DNA of 64,000 bases from Streptomyces sp. NBC_01754. Its GTDB lineage: Bacteria > Actinomycetota > Actinomycetes > Streptomycetales > Streptomycetaceae. The notes below the pieces were generated by a model, which was not told the origin of the DNA, did no database searches, and worked only from the letters and a program-made list of their open reading frames with translations. Positions 34,675 to 42,313 of the stretch are shown piece by piece (the first letter of the stretch is position 1; each line of letters opens with the position of its first letter). Position numbers and translations under genes: made by a program. The stretch is taken from assembly GCF_035918015.1 (NCBI RefSeq), contig NZ_CP109132.1, positions 6,820,001 through 6,884,000 on the forward strand, given 5' to 3'.

Positions 34675-35408
34675 TCGGCCTCGTACTGGCTGCCGGTGCC
34701 GGCCGCCGGCTGCGTCCCTACACGGACGACCTGCCCAAGGCCCTGGTGCCCGTGGACGGCGAGAAGACGGTCCTGGACCTGACGCTGGCGAACTTCGCCG
34801 AGGTCGGTCTCACCGAGGTCGCCGTCGTCGTCGGCTACCGCAAGGAGGCCGTCTACGCCCGCAAGGCCGAGTTCGAGGCCACCTACGGCGTGACGCTGAC
34901 GCTCATCGACAACGACAAGGCCGAGGAGTGGAACAACGCCTACTCCCTGTGGTGCGCCCGTGAGGTCCTGAAGCAGGGCGCCATACTCGCCAACGGCGAC
35001 ACCGTGCACCCCGTCTCCGTCGAGAAGACCCTGCTGGACGCGCGTGGCGAGGGCCGGAAGATCATCCTTGCGCTGGACACCGTCAAGCACCTCGCCGACG
35101 AGGAGATGAAGGTCGTCTCCGAGGACGGGGCCGGCGTACGGCGCATCACGAAGCTGATGGACCCCGCCACGGCGACCGGCGAGTACATCGGCGTGACGCT
35201 GATCGAGCCGGAGGCCGCCGAGGAGCTCGCCGACGCGCTGAAGGCCACCTTCGAGCGCGACCCCGACCTCTACTACGAGGACGGCTACCAGGAGCTCGTC
35301 AACCGGGGCTTCACCGTGGACGTCGCTCCCATCGGTGAGGTCACCTGGGTCGAGATCGACAACCACGAGGACCTCGCCCGGGGCAGGGAGATCGCGTGCC
35401 GGTACTGA
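34671..35408 (+). CDS. sugar/alcohol-phosphate cytidylyltransferase (LicC/PntC-like)
   Basis: A 245-residue nucleotidyltransferase. It has the loop GLVLAAGAGRRLRPYTDDLPKAL, the VPVDGEKTVLD segment, and EEWNNAYSLWCARE, which is typical of the phosphocholine cytidylyltransferase-like branch; GDTVHP supplies the metal-binding Asp. It should join CTP and a phospho-alcohol to make the CDP-alcohol used by the two phosphotransferases in this operon. AAGGAG precedes the ATG, which overlaps the stop of the gene before it (ATGA). The alcohol could be glycerol, inositol or another polyol. Confidence 0.85.
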   Translation: MIGLVLAAGAGRRLRPYTDDLPKALVPVDGEKTVLDLTLANFAEVGLTEVAVVVGYRKEAVYARKAEFEATYGVTLTLIDNDKAEEWNNAYSLWCAREVLKQGAILANGDTVHPVSVEKTLLDARGEGRKIILALDTVKHLADEEMKVVSEDGAGVRRITKLMDPATATGEYIGVTLIEPEAAEELADALKATFERDPDLYYEDGYQELVNRGFTVDVAPIGEVTWVEIDNHEDLARGREIACRY

Positions 35409-36457
35409 CCCGCCTCATCCCCTCGCCGGTCGTCGTCGACATCCGCCCCGGCGCCCTGGACGACCTGGCGAGCCTCCTGGCCGACCAGCGGATCTCCGCC
35501 TCCGGGAAGCTCGCCGTCGCGATGAGCGAGGGCTCCGGACGAGTGCTGCGCGAGCGGCTCGCCCCCGCGCTGTCGGGCGCCGACTGGTACCCGGTGGCCG
35601 ACGGCACGATCGACTCCGCGGTACGGCTCGCAGACGGCATCAAGGGCAACCGGTACGACGCCGTCGTCGGCCTCGGCGGCGGCAAGATCATCGACGTCGC
35701 GAAGTACGCGGCGGCGCGGGTCGGCCTGCCCATGGTCGCCGTCGCGACGAACCTGTCCCACGACGGGCTCTGCTCCCCGGTCGCGACCCTGGACAACGAC
35801 AACGGGCGCGGCTCCTACGGCGTGCCCACCCCGATCGCCGTGGTCATCGACCTCGACGTGATCCGGCAGGCCCCGGCCCGCTACGTCCGCTCCGGCATCG
35901 GCGACGCGGTGTCCAACATCTCCTGCGTCGCCGACTGGGAACTCGCCCACGAGGTGCGGGGCGAGCACATCGACGGACTCGCGGCCGCCATGGCCCGGCA
36001 GGCCGGCGAGGCCGTCCTGCGCCACCCCGGCGGCGTCGGCGACGACGCCTTCCTCAAGGTGCTCGCCGAGGGACTGGTCCTGACCGGCATCTCGATGTCG
36101 ATCGCCGGCGACTCCCGGCCCGCCTCGGGCGGCTGCCACGAGATCAACCACGCCTTCGACCTGCTGTACCCGAAGCGTGCGGCCAGCCACGGCGAGCAGG
36201 TCGGCCTCGGCGCCTGCTTCGCGATGCACCTGCGGGGCGCCCGCGAGGACGCCCGGCACATGGCGTCCGTGCTGCGCGGGCACGGGCTGCCCGTCCTGGC
36301 CGAAGAGATCGGTTTCAGCGCCGACGAGTTCGTACGGGCCGTCGACTACGCTCCGCAGACCCGCCCGGGACGCTTCACGATCCTGGAGCACCTCAACCTG
36401 TCCACCGACCAGATCAGGGACGCGTACGCCGACTATGCACAAGCCATCCATAGCTGA
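35396..36457 (+). CDS. iron-containing dehydrogenase, sn-glycerol-1-phosphate dehydrogenase-like (AraM/EgsA)
   Basis: A 353-residue group III metal-dependent dehydrogenase. Motifs are the NAD-binding GLGGGKIIDVAKYAA, the segment NLSHDGLCSPVA, and the metal ligands in SGGCHEINHAFD and SHGEQVGLGACF. The pattern is closest to glycerol-1-phosphate dehydrogenases, which reduce dihydroxyacetone phosphate to the mirror-image glycerol phosphate used in archaeal lipids and in Bacillus heptaprenylglycerol. It starts at GTG 35396 (AGGGAG upstream) inside the end of the cytidylyltransferase gene. That its product feeds the cytidylyltransferase is inference; another polyol or aldehyde substrate is possible. 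Confidence 0.78.
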   Translation: MPVLTRLIPSPVVVDIRPGALDDLASLLADQRISASGKLAVAMSEGSGRVLRERLAPALSGADWYPVADGTIDSAVRLADGIKGNRYDAVVGLGGGKIIDVAKYAAARVGLPMVAVATNLSHDGLCSPVATLDNDNGRGSYGVPTPIAVVIDLDVIRQAPARYVRSGIGDAVSNISCVADWELAHEVRGEHIDGLAAAMARQAGEAVLRHPGGVGDDAFLKVLAEGLVLTGISMSIAGDSRPASGGCHEINHAFDLLYPKRAASHGEQVGLGACFAMHLRGAREDARHMASVLRGHGLPVLAEEIGFSADEFVRAVDYAPQTRPGRFTILEHLNLSTDQIRDAYADYAQAIHS

Positions 36458-37214
36458 ACTCCGGCCGGTCGTGCACCCCGCGGGAGTGAAGGACCGGCGC
36501 AGCGGGGAGCACTGGGCGGGCCGCCTCTACATGCGCGAGGTCTCGCTGCGCGTCGACCGGCATCTGGTGAACACCCGGATCACGCCCAACCAGCTGACCT
36601 ATGTGATGACCGTCGCGGGTGTGCTCGCGGCGCCCGCCCTGCTCGTCCCCGGCGTCACCGGGGCGCTGCTCGGCGTCCTCATGGTCCAGCTCTACCTGCT
36701 GCTCGACTGTGTCGACGGTGAGGTGGCCCGCTGGAAGAAGCAGTTCTCGCTGGGCGGGGTCTACCTGGACCGGGTCGGCGCCTATCTGTGCGACGCGGCC
36801 GTGCTCGTCGGCTTCGGGCTGCGCGCCGCGGACCTGTGGGGCACCGGCCGGATCGACTGGCTGTGGGCCTTCCTGGGCACGCTCGCCGCCCTCGGCGCCA
36901 TCCTGATCAAGGCCGAGACCGACCTCGTCGGTGTGGCGCGCCATCAGGGCGGGCTGCCCCCGGTCAAGGAGTCCGCCTCCGAGCCGCGCTCCTCCGGAAT
37001 GGCGCTCGCCCGCCGGGCCGCCGGGGCGCTCAAGTTCCACCGGCTGATCCTCTGTGTCGAGGCCTCGCTGGTCATCCTGGTCGCCGCCGTCCTGGACGCG
37101 GTCAGGGACGACCTGTACTTCAGCCGTCTCGCGGTCGCGGTGCTGGCGGGGATCGCCCTGCTGCAGACCCTCCTGCACCTCGTGTCGGTCCTGGCGTCCA
37201 GCAGGCTGAAGTGA
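36435..37214 (+). CDS. CDP-alcohol phosphatidyltransferase-like protein, atypical active site
   Basis: A 259-residue membrane protein of the CDP-alcohol phosphotransferase family. The first part of the motif is intact (Asp91, Asp94, Gly95, Ala98, Arg99, Gly108, Asp112), but the last Asp of the canonical motif, expected four residues after Asp112, is Ala116 (LDRVGAYLCD). In characterised members that Asp is the proposed base. The enzyme may use another residue such as Asp120, or work on a different acceptor. The gene overlaps the dehydrogenase by 23 bp and the glycosyltransferase by 4 bp, so it belongs to the same operon. Confidence 0.8.
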   Translation: MHKPSIAELRPVVHPAGVKDRRSGEHWAGRLYMREVSLRVDRHLVNTRITPNQLTYVMTVAGVLAAPALLVPGVTGALLGVLMVQLYLLLDCVDGEVARWKKQFSLGGVYLDRVGAYLCDAAVLVGFGLRAADLWGTGRIDWLWAFLGTLAALGAILIKAETDLVGVARHQGGLPPVKESASEPRSSGMALARRAAGALKFHRLILCVEASLVILVAAVLDAVRDDLYFSRLAVAVLAGIALLQTLLHLVSVLASSRLK

Positions 37215-38095
37215 GCTCCCCCATGAAACTCGGCGCGGTCGTCATCACCATGGGCAACCGCCCCGAGGAACTGCGCGCCCTCCTGGAGTCGGTCGCCCGG
37301 CAGGACGGCGACCGGATCGAGGTGGTCGTCGTCGGCAACGGCGCCCCGGTCCCGGACGTCCCGGCGGGGGTACGGACCGTGGAGCTGCCCGAGAACCTCG
37401 GCATCCCGGGCGGCCGGAACGTCGGTATCGAGGCATTCGGGCCGTCCGGCACGGACGTGGACGCGCTGCTCTTCCTCGACGACGACGGGCTGCTGCCGAA
37501 CACCGACACCGCCGAGCTCTGCCGGCGGGCGTTCGGCGCCGACCCGGAACTCGGCATCATCACCTTCCGGATCGCCGACCCGGAGACCGGCACCACCCAG
37601 CGCCGGCACGTGCCGCGGCTGCGCGCCTCCGACCCGATGCGCTCGTCCCGGGTGACCACCTTCCTCGGCGGCGCCAACGCGGTCCGCACCCAGGTGATCG
37701 CCGAGGTCGGAGGGCTCCCCGGCGACTTCTTCTACGCGCACGAGGAGACCGACCTGGCCTGGCGGGCCCTGGACGCCGGGTGGATGATCGACTACCGCGC
37801 GGACATGGTGCTCAACCACCCGGCCACCGCTCCCTCCCGACACGCGGTCTACCACCGTATGGTGGCCCGCAACCGCGTCTGGCTCGCCCGCCGGAACCTG
37901 CCCGCGCTCCTCGTCCCCGTCTACGTCGGGGTCTGGCTGCTGCTCACCCTGGTGCGCAAACCCTCCGGTCCGGCCCTCAAGGCGTGGTTCGGCGGGTTCC
38001 GCGAAGGGTGGACCGAACCCTGCGGACCCCGGCGCCCCATGAGGTGGCGTACGGTATGGCGGCTGACCAGACTGGGCCGGCCACCCGTGATCTGA
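37211..38095 (+). CDS. family 2 glycosyltransferase
   Basis: A 294-residue GT-A fold glycosyltransferase. It starts GAVVITMGNRPEELRALLES, has PENLGIPGGRNVGIEAFG (nucleotide-sugar contact), the metal site FLDDDGLLPN (DxD type) and HEETDLAWRALDAGW with the likely catalytic Asp region. One C-terminal hydrophobic segment (ALLVPVYVGVWLLLTL) could tether it to the membrane. It starts at GTG 37211 within the stop of the gene before it. It probably adds a sugar, possibly galactose given the nearby galE, to the phospho-polyol product. Confidence 0.85.
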   Translation: MSSPMKLGAVVITMGNRPEELRALLESVARQDGDRIEVVVVGNGAPVPDVPAGVRTVELPENLGIPGGRNVGIEAFGPSGTDVDALLFLDDDGLLPNTDTAELCRRAFGADPELGIITFRIADPETGTTQRRHVPRLRASDPMRSSRVTTFLGGANAVRTQVIAEVGGLPGDFFYAHEETDLAWRALDAGWMIDYRADMVLNHPATAPSRHAVYHRMVARNRVWLARRNLPALLVPVYVGVWLLLTLVRKPSGPALKAWFGGFREGWTEPCGPRRPMRWRTVWRLTRLGRPPVI

Positions 38096-38199
38096 GAGGC
38101 TCCCCGCGAGACCATGAGCCGTACACCCTTGTACGGGGATCTGCCCGTCCTGGCCGCGCCCGCTCCCGCCGCGCCCTGTGAAGACGAGAGTTGTGACTT

Positions 38200-39129
38200 G
38201 TGAGTGACACGACCCATGACGGCGGGGTAGCGCTGAGCACGCCGCCGTCCGCCGACGACGGGCTGAGCGCGTCCCAGCTGGCCGCCAAGTACGGCCTGGC
38301 CGTGAGCGGTGCCAGGCCCGGGTTCTTCGCGTACGTCCGGCAGCTCTGGGGCCGCCGGCACTTCATCCTGGCCTTCTCGAGGGCCAAGCTGACCGCCCAG
38401 TACAGCCAGGCCAAGCTCGGCCAGGTGTGGCAGGTGGTGACCCCGCTGCTGAACGCCGTGGTCTACTTCCTGATCTTCGGCCTGATCCTGGGCACCAGGA
38501 GGGGGATGACACAGGAGGTCTTCATCCCCTTCCTGGTGACGGGCGTCTTCGTCTTCACGTTCACCCAGAGCTCGGTCATGGCGGGGGTGAAGTCGATCTC
38601 GGGGAACCTCGGCCTGGTCCGCGCGCTGCACTTCCCGCGTGCCTCCCTGCCGATCTCGTTCTCTCTCCAGCAGCTCCAGCAGCTGTTGTTCTCGATGATC
38701 GTGCTGGTGGCGGTGGCGGTGGGCTTCGGCAGCTATCCGAGGCTGTCCTGGCTGCTGGTGCTCCCCGCGCTGGCCATGCAGTTCGTGTTCAACAGCGGAC
38801 TCGCGCTGATCATGGCCCGGCTGGGCAGCAAGACCCCGGACCTGGCGCAGCTCATGCCGTTCGTCATGCGTACCTGGATGTACGCCTCGGGCGTCATGTA
38901 CTCCATCCCGGTGATGCTGGAGGAGAAGCCCGCGTGGATCGCGGACGTGCTGCAGTACAACCCGGCGGCCGTCTACATGGACCTGGTCCGCTTCGCCCTG
39001 ATCGACGGCTACGGTTCGGAGAACCTGCCGGACCACGTCTGGGCCGTGGCGCTCCTGTGGGCGCTCGTGGTGGGTGTCGTCGGCTTCGTGTACTTCTGGA
39101 AGGCAGAGGAACGGTACGGCCGTGGCTGA
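38200..39129 (+). CDS. ABC-2 type exporter permease (Wzm/TagG family)
   Basis: A 309-residue permease with about six membrane spans of the polysaccharide/teichoic-acid exporter type. The soluble N-terminus ends in FSRAKLTAQYSQAKLGQVWQ, which is the conserved amphipathic gate region ahead of TM1, and QYNPAAVYMDLVRFALIDG near the C-terminus is also family-typical. It pairs with the ATPase that overlaps its end. It starts at GTG 38200, 104 bp after the glycosyltransferase, so it may have its own ribosome site or promoter. It should carry the locus's lipid-linked product across the membrane. Confidence 0.88.
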   Translation: MSDTTHDGGVALSTPPSADDGLSASQLAAKYGLAVSGARPGFFAYVRQLWGRRHFILAFSRAKLTAQYSQAKLGQVWQVVTPLLNAVVYFLIFGLILGTRRGMTQEVFIPFLVTGVFVFTFTQSSVMAGVKSISGNLGLVRALHFPRASLPISFSLQQLQQLLFSMIVLVAVAVGFGSYPRLSWLLVLPALAMQFVFNSGLALIMARLGSKTPDLAQLMPFVMRTWMYASGVMYSIPVMLEEKPAWIADVLQYNPAAVYMDLVRFALIDGYGSENLPDHVWAVALLWALVVGVVGFVYFWKAEERYGRG

Positions 39130-39907
39130 GGAATCGTCCAAGGGACACATCCCGACCGTGATCGCCGACGACGTGCACATCGTGTACCGGGTCAACGGGA
39201 CGGGCGGGGGCAAGGGGAGCGCCACCGCGGCGCTGAGCCGGATCCTGCGCCGGGGCAAGGGGGAGCCGCGGGGCGTGCGCAAGGTGCACGCCGTGCGCGG
39301 GGTCTCCTTCACCGCCTACCGGGGCCAGGCGATCGGGCTCATCGGTACCAACGGTTCCGGCAAGTCCACGCTGCTGCGGGCCATCGCCGGACTGCTGCCG
39401 ACCGAGAGCGGCAAGGTGTACACGGACGGCCAGCCTTCGCTGCTGGGCGTCAACGCGGCCCTGATGAGCGACCTGACCGGTGAGCGCAACGTCGTGCTCG
39501 GGGGTCTCGCGATGGGCATGAGCCGCGAGGAGGTCCGCTCGCGGTACCAGAGCATCGTCGACTTCTCCGGGATCAACGAGAAGGGCGACTTCATCACCCT
39601 GCCGATGCGGACGTACTCCTCCGGCATGGCGGCCCGGCTGCGTTTCTCCATCGCGGCGGCCAAGAACCACGACGTCCTCATGATCGACGAGGCGCTGGCC
39701 ACCGGTGACCGCAAGTTCCGGGTGCGCTCCGAGGAGCGGATCCGTGAGCTGCGCAAGGAGGCCGGCACCGTCTTCCTCGTCAGCCACAACAACAAGACGA
39801 TCCGGGACACCTGCGACCGGGTGCTGTGGCTGGAGAAGGGCGAGCTCCTGATGGACGGCCCCACCGAAGAGGTGCTGAAGGCCTACGAGCGGGAGACCGG
39901 CAAGTAG
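39122..39907 (+). CDS. ABC exporter ATPase (Wzt/TagH family)
   Basis: A 261-residue ATPase. Walker A is GTNGSGKST; the signature is YSSGMAARLRFSIA, and Walker B is VLMIDEALATGD, where the usual Glu follows Asp. The form YSSGM, and LLGVNAALMSDLTGERNV, mark the Wzt/TagH exporter branch. It lacks a long C-terminal carbohydrate-binding domain, unlike many Wzt proteins, so substrate recognition may not depend on a polymer cap. It starts at GTG 39122 and overlaps the permease by 8 bp. A strong terminator follows. Confidence 0.9.
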   Translation: MAEESSKGHIPTVIADDVHIVYRVNGTGGGKGSATAALSRILRRGKGEPRGVRKVHAVRGVSFTAYRGQAIGLIGTNGSGKSTLLRAIAGLLPTESGKVYTDGQPSLLGVNAALMSDLTGERNVVLGGLAMGMSREEVRSRYQSIVDFSGINEKGDFITLPMRTYSSGMAARLRFSIAAAKNHDVLMIDEALATGDRKFRVRSEERIRELRKEAGTVFLVSHNNKTIRDTCDRVLWLEKGELLMDGPTEEVLKAYERETGK

Positions 39908-39922
39908 GACCGACGGCCCGAG

Positions 39923-39952
39923 GGCCCCCGCCGCTCCGACGCGGCGGGGGCC
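39923..39952 (+). terminator. terminator hairpin after the exporter operon
   Basis: GGCCCCCGCCGC and GCGGCGGGGGCC pair perfectly over 12 bp around a 6-base loop (TCCGAC), 15 bases after the ATPase stop. No U-run follows, as is common in Streptomyces. Confidence 0.75.
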
Positions 39953-40255
39953 ACCGCGTGTGTGGCCCCGGATACAGCAGACGCGGGAGAGGCCCGTGGG
40001 GCATCTCCTTCCGGCGGATGACGCCAATCGCACGCGATCCGGGGAAGGTTGGCGGTGCGCGCGACGTTGTACCGGGGCGCGCGGCACCCCGGCGGTGCCG
40101 CGCGAGCTGTACAACGTAAGCTGTACCGGTGCTGATTCGCGGCTGTTCGTGGCGATACGCCCCGGTGTGTCGATCGCGTGTGCGAGTCGCATGGGAGCAA
40201 GTGAGCGGCGTGTCCGAAAAGGGATGTTTTGGGTCGGCAGTGTAGAACGGGAGAT
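39953..40255. other. promoter/leader region of the hopanoid operon
   Basis: This gene-free stretch between the exporter terminator and the hopanoid operon holds a nested inverted repeat at 40064-40117 and further copies of its CTGTAC half-sites to about 40127. Other parts show no gene. The low GC of 40200-40260 fits a promoter close to the first start. Confidence 0.55.
40064..40117. promoter_or_regulatory. nested inverted repeat upstream of hpnC
   Basis: The outer arms ACGTTGTAC (40064-40072) and GTACAACGT (40109-40117) are perfect inverted copies. Inside them CGCGCGGCACC (40078-40088) and GGTGCCGCGCG (40094-40104) also pair perfectly around a 5-base loop. The two dyads share one centre. As DNA this could bind a regulator at each dyad; as RNA it would be a very stable stem. 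Its place about 200 bases before the first hopanoid gene points to control of the operon. Confidence 0.6.
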
Positions 40256-40327
40256 ATGACGGCGATGATGGGGAATCTCCAGCTCCGACGTGGTTCTGCC
40301 GTCCCCGCGTCGGGCGGTACCCAGTGA
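40256..40327 (+). CDS. possible 23-residue leader peptide overlapping hpnC start
   Basis: An ATG at 40256, with GGGAG just before it (short spacing), opens a 23-codon frame that ends in TGA at 40325-40327. Its stop overlaps the GTG of hpnC (40324-40326). Since hpnC has only a weak ribosome site of its own, ribosomes ending here could re-initiate on hpnC. The peptide (MTAMMGNLQLRRGSAVPASG...) resembles nothing I know. It may be only a chance frame. Confidence 0.35.
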   Translation: MTAMMGNLQLRRGSAVPASGGTQ

Positions 40328-41244
40328 TCCGTACCCCGAAGGCGGACACCGACGCCGTCGCGGCCGGCACGCTCGGCAAGGCCGCGGACGAGAACTTCCC
40401 CGTCGCCCCCTTCTTCCTGCCGCGGGCCTGGCGCGACGACCTCATGGCGGTGTACGGCTTCGCCCGCCTCGTCGACGACATCGGTGACGGCGACCTCGCA
40501 CCGGGCGGCGCCGACGCCCGCCACCTCGGGGTGGAGGCCGCGCGGAGCGAGGACCGGCTCGCCGTGCTCGACGCGTTCGAGGCCGATCTGCACCGCGTCT
40601 TCGCGTCCACCGGCGACGGCCCGCACCACCCCCTGCTGCGCGCACTGCGCCCCACCGTGCGGCGCTGCGCGCTCACCCCCGACCCCTTCCTCGGGCTCAT
40701 CGAGGCCAACCGGCAGGACCAGAAGGTCCGCCGCTACGCCACCTACGAGGAGCTGCTGGCCTACTGCGAGCTCTCCGCCAACCCGGTCGGACGCCTCGTC
40801 CTGCAGATCACCGGCACCGCGAGCCCCGAGCGCATCCGCCGGTCCGACGCCGTCTGCACCGCGCTGCAGATCGTCGAGCACCTCCAGGACGTCGCCGAGG
40901 ACCTCGCCCGGGACCGCGTCTACCTGCCGGCCGAGGACATGGCCCGCTTCCACGTCGGCGAGGACGACCTGGCCCTGCCGACCGCCGGAGCGTCGCTGCG
41001 TGCCCTGACCGCCTTCGAGGCGCAGCGCGCGCACGACCTGCTGGACGAGGGAACCGCACTGGTGGGCAGCGTCCACGGCAGGCTCAGGCTGCTGCTCGCC
41101 GGGTTCGTCGCCGGTGGCCGGGCCGCCCTCGGTGCCGTCTCGGCCGCCGGCTTCGACGTACTGCCCGGACCGCCAAAGCCCACCGCGCCCCGTCTGCTGC
41201 GCGATGTGGGAGCAGTCCTGCGAAGAGCGCACAGAGAGAGGTGA
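40324..41244 (+). CDS. hpnC: hydroxysqualene synthase HpnC
   Basis: A 306-residue all-helical trans-prenyltransferase of the squalene/phytoene synthase fold. The first Asp-rich region is ARLVDDIGDGDL and the second is altered (VEHLQDVAEDLARDRVYLP), as in HpnC, where it differs from HpnD. In the three-enzyme route HpnC converts presqualene diphosphate to hydroxysqualene. It is the first gene of the hopanoid operon and overlaps hpnD by 4 bp (GTGA). Phytoene synthase is excluded by the hpnC-hpnD-hpnE order with shc downstream. Confidence 0.92.
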   Translation: MIRTPKADTDAVAAGTLGKAADENFPVAPFFLPRAWRDDLMAVYGFARLVDDIGDGDLAPGGADARHLGVEAARSEDRLAVLDAFEADLHRVFASTGDGPHHPLLRALRPTVRRCALTPDPFLGLIEANRQDQKVRRYATYEELLAYCELSANPVGRLVLQITGTASPERIRRSDAVCTALQIVEHLQDVAEDLARDRVYLPAEDMARFHVGEDDLALPTAGASLRALTAFEAQRAHDLLDEGTALVGSVHGRLRLLLAGFVAGGRAALGAVSAAGFDVLPGPPKPTAPRLLRDVGAVLRRAHRER

Positions 41245-42194
41245 GCCGGACCGTGGAGGGACAGACGACGTACACGTCGGCACCGGTACAGGCCGCGTAC
41301 AGCTACTGCGAGGCCGTCACCGGACAGCAGGCCCGCAACTTCGCGTACGGCATCAGGCTGCTGCCGCACGCGAAGCGGCAGGCCATGTCGGCGTTGTACG
41401 CCTTCTCCCGTCGGGTCGACGACATCGGTGACGGAGCACTCGAACCGGAGACGAAGAGGATCCGGCTGGAGGGCACCCGAGAGCTGCTCGACCGGATCCG
41501 GCACGGCGGCGTCGACGAGGACGACACCGACCCGGTGGCCGTCGCGCTCGCCGACGCCGCCCGCCGGTTCCCGCTGCCGCTGGGCGGTCTCGACGAGCTC
41601 ATCGACGGTGTCCTGATGGACGTGCGCGGAGAGCACTACGAGACCTGGGACGACCTGAAGACGTACTGCCGGTGCGTGGCGGGCGCCATCGGGCGGCTGA
41701 GCCTCGGTGTCTTCGGAACGGCTCCGGGCGTGCCCGGCGCCGACCGCGCCGCCGAGTACGCCGACACGCTCGGCCTCGCCCTCCAGCTCACCAACATCCT
41801 GCGCGACGTCCGGGAGGACGCGGGCAACGGGCGCACCTACCTGCCCGCCGACGACCTCGCCAAGTTCGGCTGTTCCGGGGGCTTCCACCGGGCCACCCCG
41901 CCCCCCGGGTCCGACTTCCCGGGCCTGGTGCACTACGAGGTCCGGCGCGCCCGGGCACTGTTCGCCGAGGGGTACCGGCTGCTGCCGATGCTGGACCGTC
42001 GCAGCGGGGCGTGCGTGGCCGCGATGGCCGGTATCTACCGCCGCCTCCTGGACCGCATCGAGCGCGACCCCGGGGCCGTACTGCGCGGCAGGGTCTCGCT
42101 GCCCGGCCACGAGAAGGCGTACGTCGCGGTGCGCGGCCTCTCGGGTCTCGACGCCCGCCACGTCACGCGCCGGACGGCAAGGGGGCGGGCGTGA
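41241..42194 (+). CDS. hpnD: presqualene diphosphate synthase HpnD
   Basis: A 317-residue squalene/phytoene-synthase-fold enzyme with both Asp-rich motifs: SRRVDDIGDG and TNILRDVREDAGNGRTYLP. It couples two farnesyl diphosphates head-to-head to presqualene diphosphate, which HpnC then converts. GAGAG precedes the GTG, which overlaps the hpnC stop. The C-terminus is followed by a micro-ORF whose ATG overlaps the hpnD stop, so translation is likely coupled through the operon. Confidence 0.93.
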   Translation: MSRTVEGQTTYTSAPVQAAYSYCEAVTGQQARNFAYGIRLLPHAKRQAMSALYAFSRRVDDIGDGALEPETKRIRLEGTRELLDRIRHGGVDEDDTDPVAVALADAARRFPLPLGGLDELIDGVLMDVRGEHYETWDDLKTYCRCVAGAIGRLSLGVFGTAPGVPGADRAAEYADTLGLALQLTNILRDVREDAGNGRTYLPADDLAKFGCSGGFHRATPPPGSDFPGLVHYEVRRARALFAEGYRLLPMLDRRSGACVAAMAGIYRRLLDRIERDPGAVLRGRVSLPGHEKAYVAVRGLSGLDARHVTRRTARGRA

Positions 42195-42313
42195 TGCCGC
42201 GCCGTACCGGCCGGCCGGCCGGGGAGGGACACGCAACCCCGCACCCACCTCGTGCGTCCCAGGACACGGCGATCATGACGAGCACGACGGCACCGCGAAA
42301 GGGAGACGGATGA
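42194..42313 (+). CDS. 39-residue micro-ORF between hpnD and hpnE (DUF6380-like)
   Basis: This small frame fills the only gap in the hpnC-hpnD-hpnE-synthase block. Its ATG overlaps the hpnD stop (TGATG) and its stop overlaps the hpnE ATG (ATGA). The product is hydrophilic, begins MPRRTGRPAGEGHATPHPP and resembles, by memory, tiny DUF6380 proteins in Streptomyces. Perfect overlap at both ends argues that it is translated, at least to couple hpnE to hpnD. No function is known. Confidence 0.5.
   Translation: MPRRTGRPAGEGHATPHPPRASQDTAIMTSTTAPRKGDG

Noticed and set aside
34671..37214. Phosphonate biosynthesis locus (cytidylyltransferase plus iron dehydrogenase plus CDP-alcohol transferase)
   Set aside because: There is no PEP mutase or phosphonopyruvate decarboxylase, and the dehydrogenase resembles glycerol-1-phosphate dehydrogenases.
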